From: Lophium mytilinum
Lineage: Eukaryota; Ascomycota; Dothideomycetes; Mytilinidiales; Mytilinidiaceae
Direction: 5' to 3'
DNA: 64,000 bases
Assembly: GCA_010093605.1 (NCBI GenBank)
Contig: MU004198.1
Location: 1,308,456-1,372,455 of the forward strand
Position numbers and translations under genes: made by a program. Positions 9,914-21,295 of the stretch are shown one piece after another. Numbering within the stretch: position 1 is the stretch's first letter; each line of letters opens with the position of its first letter. A model generated the notes under the pieces. The model saw nothing but the letters and a program-made list of their open reading frames with translations. It ran no database searches and had not been told where the DNA came from.

Positions 9914-12900
9914 TCACCCCCAAATGCGCTGATACTCAAACAGGCACACCGCGCCCGCCGTCTGCACATTCAAGCTTCTCGTCACCCCCTTCTGCTTAAT
10001 CTCAACACACAGGTCTGCCTCCGCAAGCACTTCCGCGGGACAGCCTCCCTTCTCGCTTCCCAGCACGACCACGCTTTTCCTCGGCACTACCGTTCCCTCC
10101 TCCCCTAGGACTTTGCTTCTATCCGTCTGCTCAACGCAAACAATGCTGTACCCTTCTTTCTTCTTGTCTTTCAAATATTTCGGGAGACCGGCGGGCCATA
10201 ATTCAAATATGGGAATATGTTGGTGGCTTGTTACGGCTACGGAGGTAAACGCGGGTTGGCTGAGAGGTTGAAGAGAGGGAAGAGCGAGAGAATCTGCACC
10301 AAATATCTCAGCAATTCGGGAGAGCCCGCCGAGATTTGCGGGGTTGGCGATCAGAGAGGCGACGAGGATGAGAGGGGTATGCCGGCGGGCGGGGTCGGGG
10401 CCTGTAGGAGTGAGGAAGTGCTGCCAGGTTGTAGATTTGGTTTGGAGAGGGGCGAAGCTTGCGTCTGGAAGATCAGCGGAGGGCAAGGGCGCCGGAAGTG
10501 TTGCAGCTGTAGCAGATGAGGCGGCCATTTCGCTTTCGATTGGAGGTCTAGGTGAGCCAAGGACGATCAGCGGAGAAGCGTAAGGTTGAGGGACCGCAAA
10601 ATCGTTGCGTGCATCTGCGGCCCAAACTGCTTCAAAGTCGGCGGTTGTAACGAGCTCGCGCTCTGGAGGGTAGGTGCGAAGATAGTCGCCTTGGAAAAGA
10701 TTTGCTAAATTATGGTCTTTGACCAGATCAAGCGTTAGGGATCGGCTGTTGTAAGGTGAGGTTGGAGTTTGAAAGCGCCAAAGGCTGCGAATATGCGTAT
10801 TCAGGGCAGCAAAAGCTGGGTTTGATAGTATATTCGACCAGCCGCGCGTTTCAACGTGGTCCCAGACGGACGGGAAGGCCCAGTGTGCTTCGTGACGGAT
10901 CTGAATCTTGCCGTTCGCGCAAAGGGGAACAAGGAGAGTGGCGACTTGAAGACTAAAGGATTCCGGGGTTTCGGGGAAGCAGGCAACCATGACTGCCATC
11001 CTCATCAAGGAAGCGGTGAGCTTCGGGTTCGATTCGCCTTGATTGCCTAGGTGGTCGAGCAAGAGACTACGGTCGTCCGGACTGTAGAGGTAGAGACGTG
11101 CTAGTATCCATTCGAGAAGATACCGATACCTCGGCCATGGCTCCTTGGAAAGAATATCCATGAAGGCGTTGAGATATCGACTTATATCCACGGAATCTCC
11201 TTTCGAAATACAAGCCTCGGAAAGGATCAACATCATTTGCAGTTGGGTGAGTGTCTTCCATTTGCTAACCTGAGGCACAGGAGTCTTTTGTGTCGCCCAT
11301 GGTTTGACCAGCTGGTTCAGAACCTCCTGAGCAGTAACAGCGTTGATGTTCGGCAGTCTGTTCACAAGATCCATGACGCATGCGTAACCAACCCACTCGC
11401 GAGCGCCGTAGTACAATGTATATGAACGATGAGGAAAGTACATCTCGAGTTTTGAAGCGGCAGCACATTCAAAAACGAAATCGGGGCGCGGAGACGGAGG
11501 GCGATTGGCAAAGCGGAGGAGAAAGTCATCTACAGGCAGTATCGTCAAAACCTCGGGGTACGACAGGCATGCGGTCCGGAGTGACTGTGCCAAAGGAGGT
11601 AGAAGATATGATCGGCTCTCAGACAACTTGTGAACACTTTCCACAATCCGGGGCAATAGAACATTTAGGCTGTCAGGGGAATGCTCTCTGGAGGGCGCGT
11701 CTTCGCTGATCAAGAATTGGATACAAGTTGGATGTAGGGCGAGACCTGGGATCCTCATGAGGGCTGCCTTTGGATACTCTTGGGTGTCCACTTCGTCCCA
11801 TAAAACCTCCAAAGTTTCGTAGAGCAGACTTGACGGTATTTCTTGTACGTCGATACTATTCAGAGTGGACTCTAGGGTATCAAGGGCTTGAAGCAGCCCA
11901 TCACCCTTGACGGATCGATAGTTGATCGCTTTCAGTCGACGCGTGCAAGACTGCATAGTCGTAGCGTTATTCCGGCTACTGTGATCATCTATGCCAATAT
12001 CGAGATTCTGGTCCATATTTCCAAGTAGGCTAGCATCAGTCCTATTGGCATCGTGAGTACTGGGCGGCGTACTCTCCAGCTTCTTCCATCTTTGCTCTAA
12101 TCCTTCGACTCCAGGTACAGATGCGCGGACATCCTTTTCAGTCTCCTTGATGAAGGCCATGCAATAGGTTGTGCACAGATCTCTAGCTACTTCTGGCAGA
12201 CCAGCCCGCACCGACATTTTGGCTACCAATGCTAAATCTTCAATCTCTAAGAAAACCAGAGATTTGGTGCTTCGTAATCCTCCCAAAAGGCCCTCTAGTA
12301 TGTATAGCATAGCGTACGGAAAGACATTCACATCGTTAGCTATGTATACTAATACTTTCCTCAAGAATTCCAGCCGTTTTCCAGCACTAGAGCAACTCTC
12401 AGCGAACCTTCGAATGAGATTGCAAAGACTTTGCCCGTGAAGGCACTCGGTAGAGTCGCGAGACGAAACGAGCGATTGAGTAAATAAAAATCCCTGAGTT
12501 GCCCATGGGAGGATGCCCTGGAACAGCAACGCTTGTTGAGATTCAAGCCCGTCTTCGGAATGACTGGTGAAGTCGATGTACCAGAGTCCAATCATCTTCC
12601 GGATTCCATCCTGGATCTTGGAGCTCAACGCGGCTGAAAGAAGGGTAGTTATCCACGATATATGGATAAGAGAAGTAGAAGACATGAGTTTAGATAGATC
12701 GCCTAAACATGCTGAGACTTGATTAGGATATCGATCAAGAACAACCATTTCATACAAAGTACAGTATTTGGTATACTGTAGTTCATAATGGCGTCTATCT
12801 TGGAGCATGAAAGCCATGTGAGTATTTTGCACGTTAGTTTGTAAGATAGAGATTGACTTCTGGAGGATACCGAGACAGAGCTTGCGCGGCTCGGAATACC

Positions 12901-14000
12901 CGTGAAGAAGCCCGACTTGAAGCAGAGACCAATACTGTGTCTGCTGAAGGATATCTTGGGAGGGTTCGTATCCCCCAGACTGGTATATCCAACGAAACCA
13001 TAAGCGAAACGCAGAGCCCACAGGCTCCGATTGTGAAGGGTTTGAAAGAAGATCACATGTTCTTTCCCAAATTTGTGCGATCAATCCATCTCTTAGTTCT
13101 GTAGAATACGCAAGATACTTGCTCTCCAATAGAGGGAGAAAAGCAGCGATAACATCCCCAGAAGCGGTGGCTATCTCAGGACCAGCTCCAAGCAACACTA
13201 GAAGGCCTGTGAACATGGAGCCGGATATACTGATGTGCTTTTCGTTAGCATGCCAGAGTAGGACCTTCAAAAACGTAACGTATCGGATCGTAGTCGATAC
13301 TTGATGACTCATGTCATCGGCGGAGGAAGTCTCATCTACGACCGGGATGCTTGAGGTTACGTGACGATCGAAGAAGTCTTCCGTTGGAACATGATATCCT
13401 AGGTCTGAGACGCGTAGAAGATGAGCTGTCATGAGAAGATCATCTTCAATGTGCTGAACAACCTGACGGCCTAGATTCTCATATTCGGAGCAAAGGCTTG
13501 CGATTTCACGCAGCTTTCCAGAGGCTTCATCGCTGGCGTCTAGTTCCTCAACGACGAGAGCGCGTAATTTTCCAAGACCTTCAGCCTGTGAAATAGTCAA
13601 TATATGACGCTAAACATGCTCCTAGCTTTCACCTCTGAATGCTGAATATGGTGGGATCGACGAAGCTAGAGGAGGAACATAGGCGACATGAAAGAAGGAA
13701 TGGAAACCAAAGACAGTTTAATTCGAATTATAGGACTAGAAGAAAGACAACGAAAGTCTTCTTTTATCGATGAGACAGCTTAACTGAGATGCTGTACAGT
13801 GTCAAGCACAAGAGGAGAGAGGGATCACTTACGCTAGGACACGCCCGAAGTAGTTCAAGACCTAGCTTGACGTTGGAAAGGTCTAAAAGATCTCTATTCC
13901 GAGGCCTCACACTCTCAATGAACGAACGGACGGTGTCTTCCCTGGCTTCAGATGGGATCCGATCCAGGAATAGAGTAGCCAGCCCGGGTAGGGATGCCAT
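9914..14000 (-). CDS. TRM3: tRNA (guanosine-18-2'-O)-methyltransferase Trm3 (SPOUT/SpoU family)
   Basis: Exons 13833-14000 and 9914-13585 give 1279 residues, close to yeast Trm3 in size. The enzyme adds a 2'-O-methyl group to G18 in the D-loop of cytosolic tRNAs, using S-adenosylmethionine. The last 150 residues carry the SPOUT knot: NPANLGGLSRIAEIFGAD (motif 1), VVVLGSEKGGCP (motif 2) and TRSLNVQTAGAV (motif 3). The first thousand residues are helical, in keeping with the armadillo-like N-terminal region of the TRM3/TARBP1 group. The exon 1 donor is GTAAGT; the acceptor TTTCACAG precedes AEGLGKL. The intron, at 247 bases, is long for this window but leaves frame intact. The gene starts 282 bases from the divergent kinesin gene, so the two likely share an upstream region. 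Confidence 0.92.
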
Positions 14001-14282
14001 GGCGGAGAGCTAGCAGGAATGCGGGGATGAATGTTGTTTACGGTTGCCACGGCGCTACTCCAGGACGAAACATGTCAACTGTACTTTCATCGGATCTGCT
14101 CCTGCGACTGTCAATACATTGTCGTCTCTATCGGAGTTGAGGTTGAAGATTCTTTCACGCGATTTGACGAATTCTCAGAGTGGGCTTGGCATTGACTGAT
14201 CGCAGATCCCTGTCGCAACGTCACTGTTTACTCCTAGCTGCTTTGGGAACGCGAGTCAGGCTTGCCCTCCACAATACCGTCC

Positions 14283-16292
14283 ATGCACTCTTTCCTCCGC
14301 CTCAAGTCCAGAGAGTGCATCCGCGACTTGTGCGACCAACTCGAAGACATGGCCCTCGACTCCAGACTCTACCGCGGCCTCAGCCCGTTTGAAACCTCTG
14401 CCTCTGCGCCCTCCCTCCGCGCTTCAGAACCCGCCGCTCTTATGGCTCCCCAACCCATCGCCGACGATGCCGGCCATGTCAAGGTCGTTGTGCGTGTGCG
14501 AGAGTTTGTCGAGAGAGGTAAGAGATTGCTCTACTGCTATGCAAATCTGAATACTAACTCCAAACAGAGAGAGTCAAAGGCACACCATGCATCATTCGAA
14601 TGAATCCTGCCACCCAGGCGACCACTATCCTCGCACCCATCACCGACTTCGATTCCAACCTCTCCCGCGCGAACAACACTCGTAGGGCTTTCGAAGACAA
14701 GGAGTTTACCTTTGACAAGTCCTTCTGGTCTCACGACAAGGCGGATCCTCATTACGCCCACCAGGAAGATGTTTACCGCTCGTTCGGGGAGGAGTTTCTC
14801 GACCACAACTTCGATGGATACCATACGTGCATCTTTGCGTACGGGCAGACTGGGTCTGGGAAGAGTTACACCATGATGGGCACCGAGTCTCAGCCGGGTC
14901 TAATACCCCGAACCTGCGAGGAATTGTTCGATCGCATTCAACAAGACCCGTCGCCAAATACGAACTACCATGTTCACGTTTCGTACTTTGAAGTCTACAA
15001 CGAGCATGTTCGCGATCTTCTAGCGCCTCGCACTACTCCACCCATGTATTTGAAGATTCGGGAGTCTCAGAGCGATGGTGTTTACGTTCAAGGATTGAAC
15101 GAGGTCGAGGTCAAGAACTTCGGCGATGTTCGACGTCTTATGGACATGGGCGACTCCGTAAGTTCCAATCTCAAACGTAGGTGAATACCAACTAAGACGA
15201 GCCCTGTAGACACGAACGACCGCAGCAACGAAGATGAATGACACGTCCTCACGTTCGCACGCCGTATTCACAATCCAATTGAAGCAAATCCAGCATTCCC
15301 TTCTCTCAGACGAAACCATTGAGCGCTGTGCCCGCATGCGCTTGGTCGATCTCGCAGGTTCGGAGCGGGCGAAGAGCACCGAAGCAACAGGCCAACGTTT
15401 GAAGGAAGGAGGCCAAATCAACAAGTCCCTCACCACCCTCGGCCGCGTCATTGCCGCACTCGCCGACCGCGCAGCCGCCAAACGAGGACGCCGGCCTAAG
15501 GAAGTCGTCCCCTTCCGTGACAGCGTGCTAACATGGTTGCTGAAAGATAGCTTGGGCGGTAACAGCAAGACAGCTATGGTGGCCTGCATCTCGCCTTGTG
15601 ACTACGACGAGACCATGTCCACTCTCCGCTACGCCGACCAAGCGAAGCGCATCCGCACTCGTGCTTCCGTCAACCAAGACTGCCTCTCCGCCGCCCAGCG
15701 GGACGCCCAGATCACGGAGATGGCAGAACAGATCCGGTCCCTTCAAGTCTCCGTCAATGCCGCCTCGGTTCGCAAGCGCGAAGAAGCTACCGAGCTCGAA
15801 GAGTACCAGAAGCAGGTCGGCCACATGCAGCGCCTCATGGAGGAGACACGACAAGTCAGCGAGGCCCGCATCCGCGCTCTGGCCTACGAAGTTGAGGAGT
15901 TGCGGCCGGAGAATACTTCCCTGAGAAACGAAGTCGAAGCGTTGAGACGGCATTTGTCGCTGGCGCTGGGCGAGCTGAAGAATCCCATCATCCTACCGCC
16001 ACCGCAGCCGATGGAGATGGAGTTTGAGAACCTCCAGCCGGGAGACTTCGAGCATGAGGACGGGGAGAAGGATAGGGGTATTGAGGTCCTCGATCAGGGA
16101 AGCGAGTCTGAAGGCGACGGCGACAGCGACTATGACTCGGACTCTGGGTACGATGAGGAGTCCAACACCATGGCGGAGGAGCTGCAGGCGGAGATGGAGG
16201 AGATCCTGAAGGGGGTTGCGCTGTTCCGGAGGAAGGTGCAGGATGATCACCAGCACTTCAACAGGAACGCGAAGGAAACTTACGCCTCCTAG
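14283..16292 (+). CDS. Short kinesin-3 family motor protein
   Basis: Exons 14283-14517, 14568-15157 and 15210-16292; 635 residues. The motor domain spans about residues 65-420: P-loop GQTGSGKS at 171-178, switch I NDTSSRSH at 285-292 and switch [10 protein letters not shown] at 320-327. Phrases such as [24 protein letters not shown] and the post-motor RTRASVNQD are those of kinesin-3 (Unc-104/KIF1). A coiled coil follows (about 430-500) and then an acidic tail ([16 protein letters not shown]). There is no FHA or PH domain, so this is not full-length Unc104. It resembles the short kinesin-3 group of filamentous fungi (UncB type), whose assignment here is inference. A 60-residue N-terminal extension precedes the motor. 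The ATG at 14283 was preferred over an in-frame TTG upstream. Confidence 0.9.
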
Positions 16293-16746
16293 CCTGATAC
16301 TAGATAGATTAGGTATGTGGATATTGGATGACGGAAAAGGCGTGGAAGGAAGGCTGCATGAAGCGATGGCGTTAGATTCGGGGTCTTTGTGGGCTTCATT
16401 GGCGTACTTTTGTTATTAAGTAGCAAATACCACTGTTTATACTATAACAACGGTCACGATTCTTCATTTCAGCCGTGAACTGCGTCCCTAGTGCGGCCGG
16501 TATCGCACCGCCTGAGGTGTCCCAGTGAGGAAGTCTCAGGGCGGTCAAAAGGTTGCGGTACCATGTGAGTGTGTTGGCGGACTTCAGACAGTGCTAAACA
16601 GGCGCGCGAAGAGAGCGAATCAATATTCCCTCGAGAAACTCACTTCACAGTAAAGCATAATGCGGTAATCATCCTCCTCGCACGTGACATCCCTCTATTT
16701 CCTTGTTTCTGGCCTACATAACCCAGATAAATCTGATTACATTCAT

Positions 16747-16870
16747 AATAAGAGGTCTACGACACAGAGGCGGGGTGGCAACACTTGACGTGCCTAGCGT
16801 GCGTGGTTCCTCTTATTTTGTCTTTTTTTTCATTTAGGATATGCTGGGATTCAGCCCTGGGTTCGAGCCC
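16747..16870 (+). repeat. Two-copy structured repeat, copy 1 (tRNA-like B-box downstream)
   Basis: Arm AATAAGAGG at 16747-16755 is complementary to CCTCTTATT at 16809-16817. The 44-base core at 16763-16806 differs from copy 2 (23730-23773) at only two positions. A T-run (TCTTTTTTTT) follows, then GGTTCGAGCCC at 16860-16870, one mismatch from the RNA polymerase III B-box consensus. Possible SINE, MITE or structured RNA. Confidence 0.75.
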
Positions 16871-16904
16871 CGGTTGGCGCTTCTCTTTTTTGTATTTTTG
16901 TGGT

Positions 16905-17055
16905 TTGGGGCGGGGGTTTTGGGAATGGGGTGGAATGGGATGGAATGGAAAGGGATAGTACGGGAGGGATGGTACGGGAGGGATGGAACGGGAAGGGATG
17001 GAACGGGATGGGATGGAACGGGATGGGATGGAACGGGATGGGATGGGATAGGTTT
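16905..17055 (+). repeat. G-rich minisatellite (GGGATGGAACGGGATGG-type)
   Basis: Repeated units of GGGATGGAACGGGA and GGGATGGTACGGGAG with a period near 12-17 bases; the right half is nearly perfect. Runs of three G's at regular spacing make G-quadruplex formation on the plus strand possible. Long frames here (Met-Gly-Trp and Pro-Ser-His repeats) are artefacts. Confidence 0.85.
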
Positions 17056-17204
17056 TGAGGAGATGAGCACGGCTTGAGTACGAGCTTATTTATGTTAAAC
17101 ACCTCACCGGAACGCAGGGCGGTACCGGCTCGCGAGAGGGTCCTCGGAAAGGCCGAGAGAAAATAGTACGGTGCCTCTTTGTAAATATCTGTACACCGGT
17201 CTAC

Positions 17205-17830
17205 AGCTGCATAAGGTGCCTTGTGCTGTTTTCAGCACTCTAAATAGAAGAGAAATGCGGCTAATGGGAGTAATGGGAGTAATGGGAGTAAAGGGAGTCT
17301 AATAGTAGGAAGAGGTTATGGGAGATAAATAGTGAACTAATTAGGATACTCTAGGCGGTAGGCGGCATTAATATAGTGTACACAGATGGGGTTTATGTTT
17401 GCTAACCCCCGGTCTCTAATACTATATTGGAGCCCTATAGGTAGTGACATAAAGGTAGGGTATACATTAGTTTACCGCTGCTTGAGGAGCGTCGTACTCT
17501 TTTCCGCAGTCTGAATGGAAGGAAAATGTGATAATTTGGATGACTAGGAAACTCGTAAGGGGAGTCTAGGGAGCGGCAACTTATCGTAGGTAGAGCGGTG
17601 TTAGGAGAACGTACGTCTTTCACTCGTTTGTCGCTGTCTGAAGTACCTCATAGTGTTTTCAACAATCTTGATGAGTGAGGACTTCGGCGTTTCAGATGAC
17701 TCGGAAACTCGAGAGGGGGCCAGGGGGCTCCAGATGGTGGCAGCGTGGGGTACGCACATTGGGTTTATATCGGCCGCCCCCGGATCTTGTTAGGACATTG
17801 AAGACCCCCAAACAGTGGCAAGAAAGTGTA
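17205..17830 (+). repeat. Three diverged tandem modules
   Basis: Modules begin near 17205 (CTGCATAAGGTGCC), 17475 (CTGCTTGAGGAGCG) and 17633 (CTGTCTGAAGTACC). Each continues with a matching order: a TTTTC block, a TCTRAATRG-like segment, GAYGACT/GGAAACTCG, then GGGAGTCTAG-like purines. Two share a longer tail, GGGTTTAT...CCCCCGG...TATTGGAG/CATTGAAG. Module 1 carries a TAATGGGAG microsatellite (17265-17300). Confidence 0.6.
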
Positions 17831-18127
17831 CATTCACTAATGAAAAAGGAACTATACTCAGACATCGGCCTGATAACGCTATAAAAGACCCATCGCTTAT
17901 GGGGAATCCACCAACGCCAAGCTAATTGATACTAAGAGGAACAAAGAAGAAAGCAATCAAGCCAAAAGTATTAACAGAGGAGGGAAAGTAAGAAAAGGAA
18001 TGCGCTTAAAGCGCAGCTACCTGTTTGCCGTAGACTTCAGATAGACCTTGAAGTACTCCAAACAGTGTCAACCAGAGCCCAAACACCCACACCCTCGACG
18101 CTATATCGAGCGTAGACGCAGAGAACC

Positions 18128-19115
18128 TTACACCATCTCCGCAAACGGCGCGTTTTCCCTCAAATCATCCACCAGATCATCCACATTGTTCAGATACCTG
18201 CCCAGCAGCCTCTGCTTCTCCTCCGTGCTCCGCGTTCCGCTCTTGGGCTCATCTCCACCTCCGTCGCCGCTCACAGTGCTATTCCGCCGCTCAAAGGCGC
18301 CCAGTAGCTTACTCGGACTCCGCTGCAGGCCCATCGCTGTATTCGGGGCACTCGCCGATCCAATTGACGGTGTTTCGGGCATGAGGTAGAAGTAGAGGAA
18401 CTCGAGCAGCTTCAGCTTGACCTGCTGGGCGGTGTCCCGGCTCTTGAAGAGTGAGGTGATGGTGAGCAGGCCGTCGATGGACTCGAAGGTGCGGGTGTTG
18501 CGGGGAGTGCTGATCAGCGCGGTGACGAGGACGAGGAGGGAGGAGGATTGGATCGCTGGGCAATTGAAGGGGTCGAGCAGATCGAGTAGGAGGTTCATGT
18601 AGAGCTCGCGCGAGAAGATGGTGCGGGAAGGAGGATGTAGTAGGAGGATTCCTTGGAGATTTGAGAGAGCGGAGAGGATCAGCAGGTCGTTTTGGCCGCC
18701 TGGGGGTTGTTAGCGGGCCGGAGAGAGAAGACGGGATCATGGTAACTTACTAGTGCTCATACCAAGCAGGCGTTCGAGACAGGCAACTATCCGCGTAGCA
18801 ACTAAGTAGCAAGATCAGCCAGTCTGGAGTTGTCCGTTGGGAATGTTGGCACATACCATTCCACTCAAAGCCATCTTGTATCCTGAAGAATTCCCTGAAT
18901 GCTAGGTCGTCGGCCAAGTCGCTCAGCTTCTTCGGCGATGCAGTCTGGTTCAGGGTGATGGCAGAAGCTCGCCGCTTATGTATTGCTGCCGATGATTTCG
19001 AGTTCGAGAGGCATATCTGAGCGAGTAGTCCTTCGATCTGGCGTAAACCTTTGCGTATCTTCGAGGTGTCCTTCGAGGCGATGTTGTCAAACGACAACGA
19101 CAGGAGGGCTTCCAT
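18128..19115 (-). CDS. cdc14: Septation initiation network protein Cdc14 (fission-yeast type, not the phosphatase)
   Basis: Exons 18857-19115, 18751-18801 and 18128-18699 give 293 residues. The gene matches the fungal Cdc14 family named after S. pombe cdc14, the partner of the Sid1 kinase in the pathway that triggers septum formation at the spindle pole body. Diagnostic segments in order: DTSKIRKGLRQIEGLLAQIC (about residues 13-32), FREFFRIQDGFEWN (about 73-86), VATRIVACLERLLGM encoded by the 51-base middle exon, LYMNLLLDLLDPFNCPAIQS and LFKSRDTAQQVKLKLLEFLYFY. The C-terminal third is a Ser-rich loop with QRSPSKLLGAFERRNST, a plausible phosphosite region, then a short acidic end. Armadillo-like helices are expected. 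It must not be confused with the CDC14 tyrosine phosphatase: no CX5R motif is present. The GTG further upstream was passed over for the ATG at 19115. Confidence 0.92.
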
Positions 19116-19718
19116 CTGCACTCCCTGCTTGAGATGATAGCAGTGTGAGAGTTGGAGATGCTATGGTGCAGGTGTAGAGATGTGCAGGGAGATGGAGTCG
19201 GAGAGCTCTGTGCCGGATTGGTGGTATCGGAGAAGTGTGGTAGAGATTGAGATGCAGCAGGTGCAGGACGCCAACGAACTTTTGGACGGGCCCCAGACAA
19301 GTCTCCGCAATTTTTGGATCTGTGGGATTGGCAGGTGAGCGTTCTAGAAGGCTGCATAGAAGGCTCACTGTTGGGAAATAAACATGGCCCGTTGCTGTGG
19401 TGATTTAGATCGGTCCATTCAGGTCACTTTCAAGAGGTCCATGCGCTCTTGCATCGGCGATGTCGTGTCACCACCACCTACAGACAGTCAGTTGATAGAA
19501 CGTCAATGCTGAAGATGCAGCATCTCCAGAGCATTTCCAGTCTCGACACTCGTACCTCGCACAGCCCCGTATCGAGCGCTCCATAATACCCAATCCGACA
19601 TGGCTAAGTCGGCGAGTCGGTAGGAAGCACGGCGCATGTCACGCCGCGACTCCAGGGCCGTGAATATAAGAATATGGCATCTCACATGAGAATTGATCTA
19701 TTCAGCTTCTAGTCAATT
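19116..19718. other. Divergent promoter region, no gene seen
   Basis: About 600 bases between the start of cdc14 (minus) and the start of the small membrane protein (plus). Both promoters must lie here. No repeat or RNA gene was recognised. Confidence 0.5.
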
Positions 19719-20030
19719 ATGTTCCGGGCTTTCAATCCTCGGCCGGCAATTAGGCGCATAGCAACCAGCCAACCCTCGATCATGTCTAGCTCCCAAAGAG
19801 CCAAGTTCAGCACTACAAAACCCACATCCGATACAGACTCGAAACCACCAAAACTCAAGAATCCGTCATTTGGAGGAGCGAGCCTCAAAGAGCTAGGCGC
19901 GAACCGGACTGTGAGGATCGTTGTAATTATCGCTTTGACGATTGCAGGCACAGCTGAGTCGATATTTTGGGCGAAGGTTCTTTGGGCTAAATTTGGGCCC
20001 TCTCCAAAGGACCAAGGAGACGAGGCATGA
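19719..20030 (+). CDS. Small single-pass protein with mitochondrial-type N-terminus
   Basis: Intronless, 103 residues. The first 30 residues are rich in Arg and Ser with no acidic residue (MFRAFNPRPAIRRIATSQPS), as in mitochondrial presequences. A hydrophilic middle precedes one hydrophobic helix (VRIVVIIALTIAGTAESIFWAKVLW, about residues 66-90), and the protein ends in a short charged tail. The pattern GTAESIFWAKVLW resembles small, conserved but unnamed fungal inner-membrane proteins; I cannot give a function. Respiratory-chain assembly or subunit roles are common for proteins of this size and build, but that is a guess. Confidence 0.75.
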   Translation: MFRAFNPRPAIRRIATSQPSIMSSSQRAKFSTTKPTSDTDSKPPKLKNPSFGGASLKELGANRTVRIVVIIALTIAGTAESIFWAKVLWAKFGPSPKDQGDEA

Positions 20031-21295
20031 TCCTAACGGAGTGACGGTGGGAGGAAGGAAAGAAAAGTAGCGTTCAACGAGGAAATGTAGGAGTAATGAG
20101 AAGGCTGGCCCATCGATATGGAAGACACGTGATCGTCGGCCCGAGGGGATATGACGCTGTCCTTGTCGACTGTGTGTCCTCTGGAGTCTTCAGAGGTACT
20201 CCGGAGTGCCCATTCCATGTATTTATACCACTATCTACTCAGTGCATAGAAGGAGGTTCAATAAGCCTCCTGTGCCACTATTATGCGTTGAATCTTTCTC
20301 TTACGCCGGACCTCTTCATCACGCAACTCTGTGTATGTTAAGCTACCACCACGAAGTATAGTAAACTCTTCAAATCAATCAATTCAATTATCAAGCATTC
20401 TGGCACTTGCCGGGCTTGCCGGTCACCAATCTCATCTAGTCCGTCTGAGCCATTTCTTTTCGAGGGTTCCTGCAGGTGGTACCTTTGCATGCTGGAACTG
20501 CGCCACGACTAGTTGCTGCATTGGGTACCTAGCCTCACACCTATACTCCGTACAGCTGAAGACCCTATCATCTCATGATCATAGTACAGGGCAAGGTCCC
20601 CACGAAAGTTCTTGTTCCAGTCTCCCGCATAACCAGTTCAGGATGCCAATAAATTCTAACTTCGGAGTATGGTTCCTTCCAACCACCCAGCGAGCTGCCA
20701 GCAGACAGGGGATTTCAGCATGGGTTAGCGACACCCTCCATGGCCGCAACACCATGTCCAAATACCGCATGGCGTCAACCTGCAGCCTCCCCAGCTCGAC
20801 AAGACATCTCGCGATTGCGCCCTTCACGTGTGGAGCTTGTCTGGCACTGGCGTGGGTTTGCCCGCATCCTTCACCGGTGTGGCGCTTAGGCGTAGCCCTT
20901 TTAGGAGTTCCGTGAGGCGCACTTCGCACATCAGCCTCCCTCCCGCTTCTTCACCCAGCGGCTGTGCAGCGGCCGCCCTCGCACTCTTATCCCCAGCCAA
21001 GGCAGCCAGCTGCCTGAGTTATCGGCTAGTGACTGTATCTCCTTCTCTATATTATCCACGGCTCTTGGTCCTCGCTTGCTCCTCGAGACTGCCCGCCCGT
21101 GCGACGTGTCGCCATCCCTGTCGCACGATTGTTCCTCAGCCTTACGTCTCCGCTATTCATTAGAACACCACTGTGCATCAGTTTTTTATCATTTCAATAT
21201 TATACTTGGCTTTTTGACGCCTCCACCGAATCGGGTGCGGTATGCCAGGTGCCCATTTCTAAGGCGCGGCACCAACAACACCACCTCCAGCTCAC
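20031..21295. other. Intergenic, no gene seen
   Basis: About 1.27 kb upstream of the membrane F-box-like gene. It contains overlapping frames of 110-194 codons on both strands (20331-21163), but they are rich in Ser, Cys and His with no domain and no matching splice signals. It probably holds a long promoter or 5' leader. Confidence 0.45.

Larger units (their letters stand above)
16293..18127. other. Repeat-rich intergenic block
   Basis: About 1.8 kb with no supportable gene, between the 3' ends of two convergent genes. It contains one copy of a two-copy structured repeat, a G-rich minisatellite and three diverged tandem modules, each listed separately. It looks like decayed mobile or satellite DNA. 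Confidence 0.6.

Noticed and set aside
11026-11040. GGGTTCGATTCG, B-box-like tRNA signal
   Set aside because: Inside the conserved TRM3 coding exon; no acceptor stem or anticodon arm can be drawn around it.
16834-17102. Pro-Ser-His/Met-Gly-Trp repeat proteins
   Set aside because: Frames of the G-rich minisatellite on both strands; no start context or flanking coding sequence.
20331-20915. 194-codon plus-strand frame
   Set aside because: No domain, odd Cys/His/Ser composition, and an equally open frame opposite; no splice partner.
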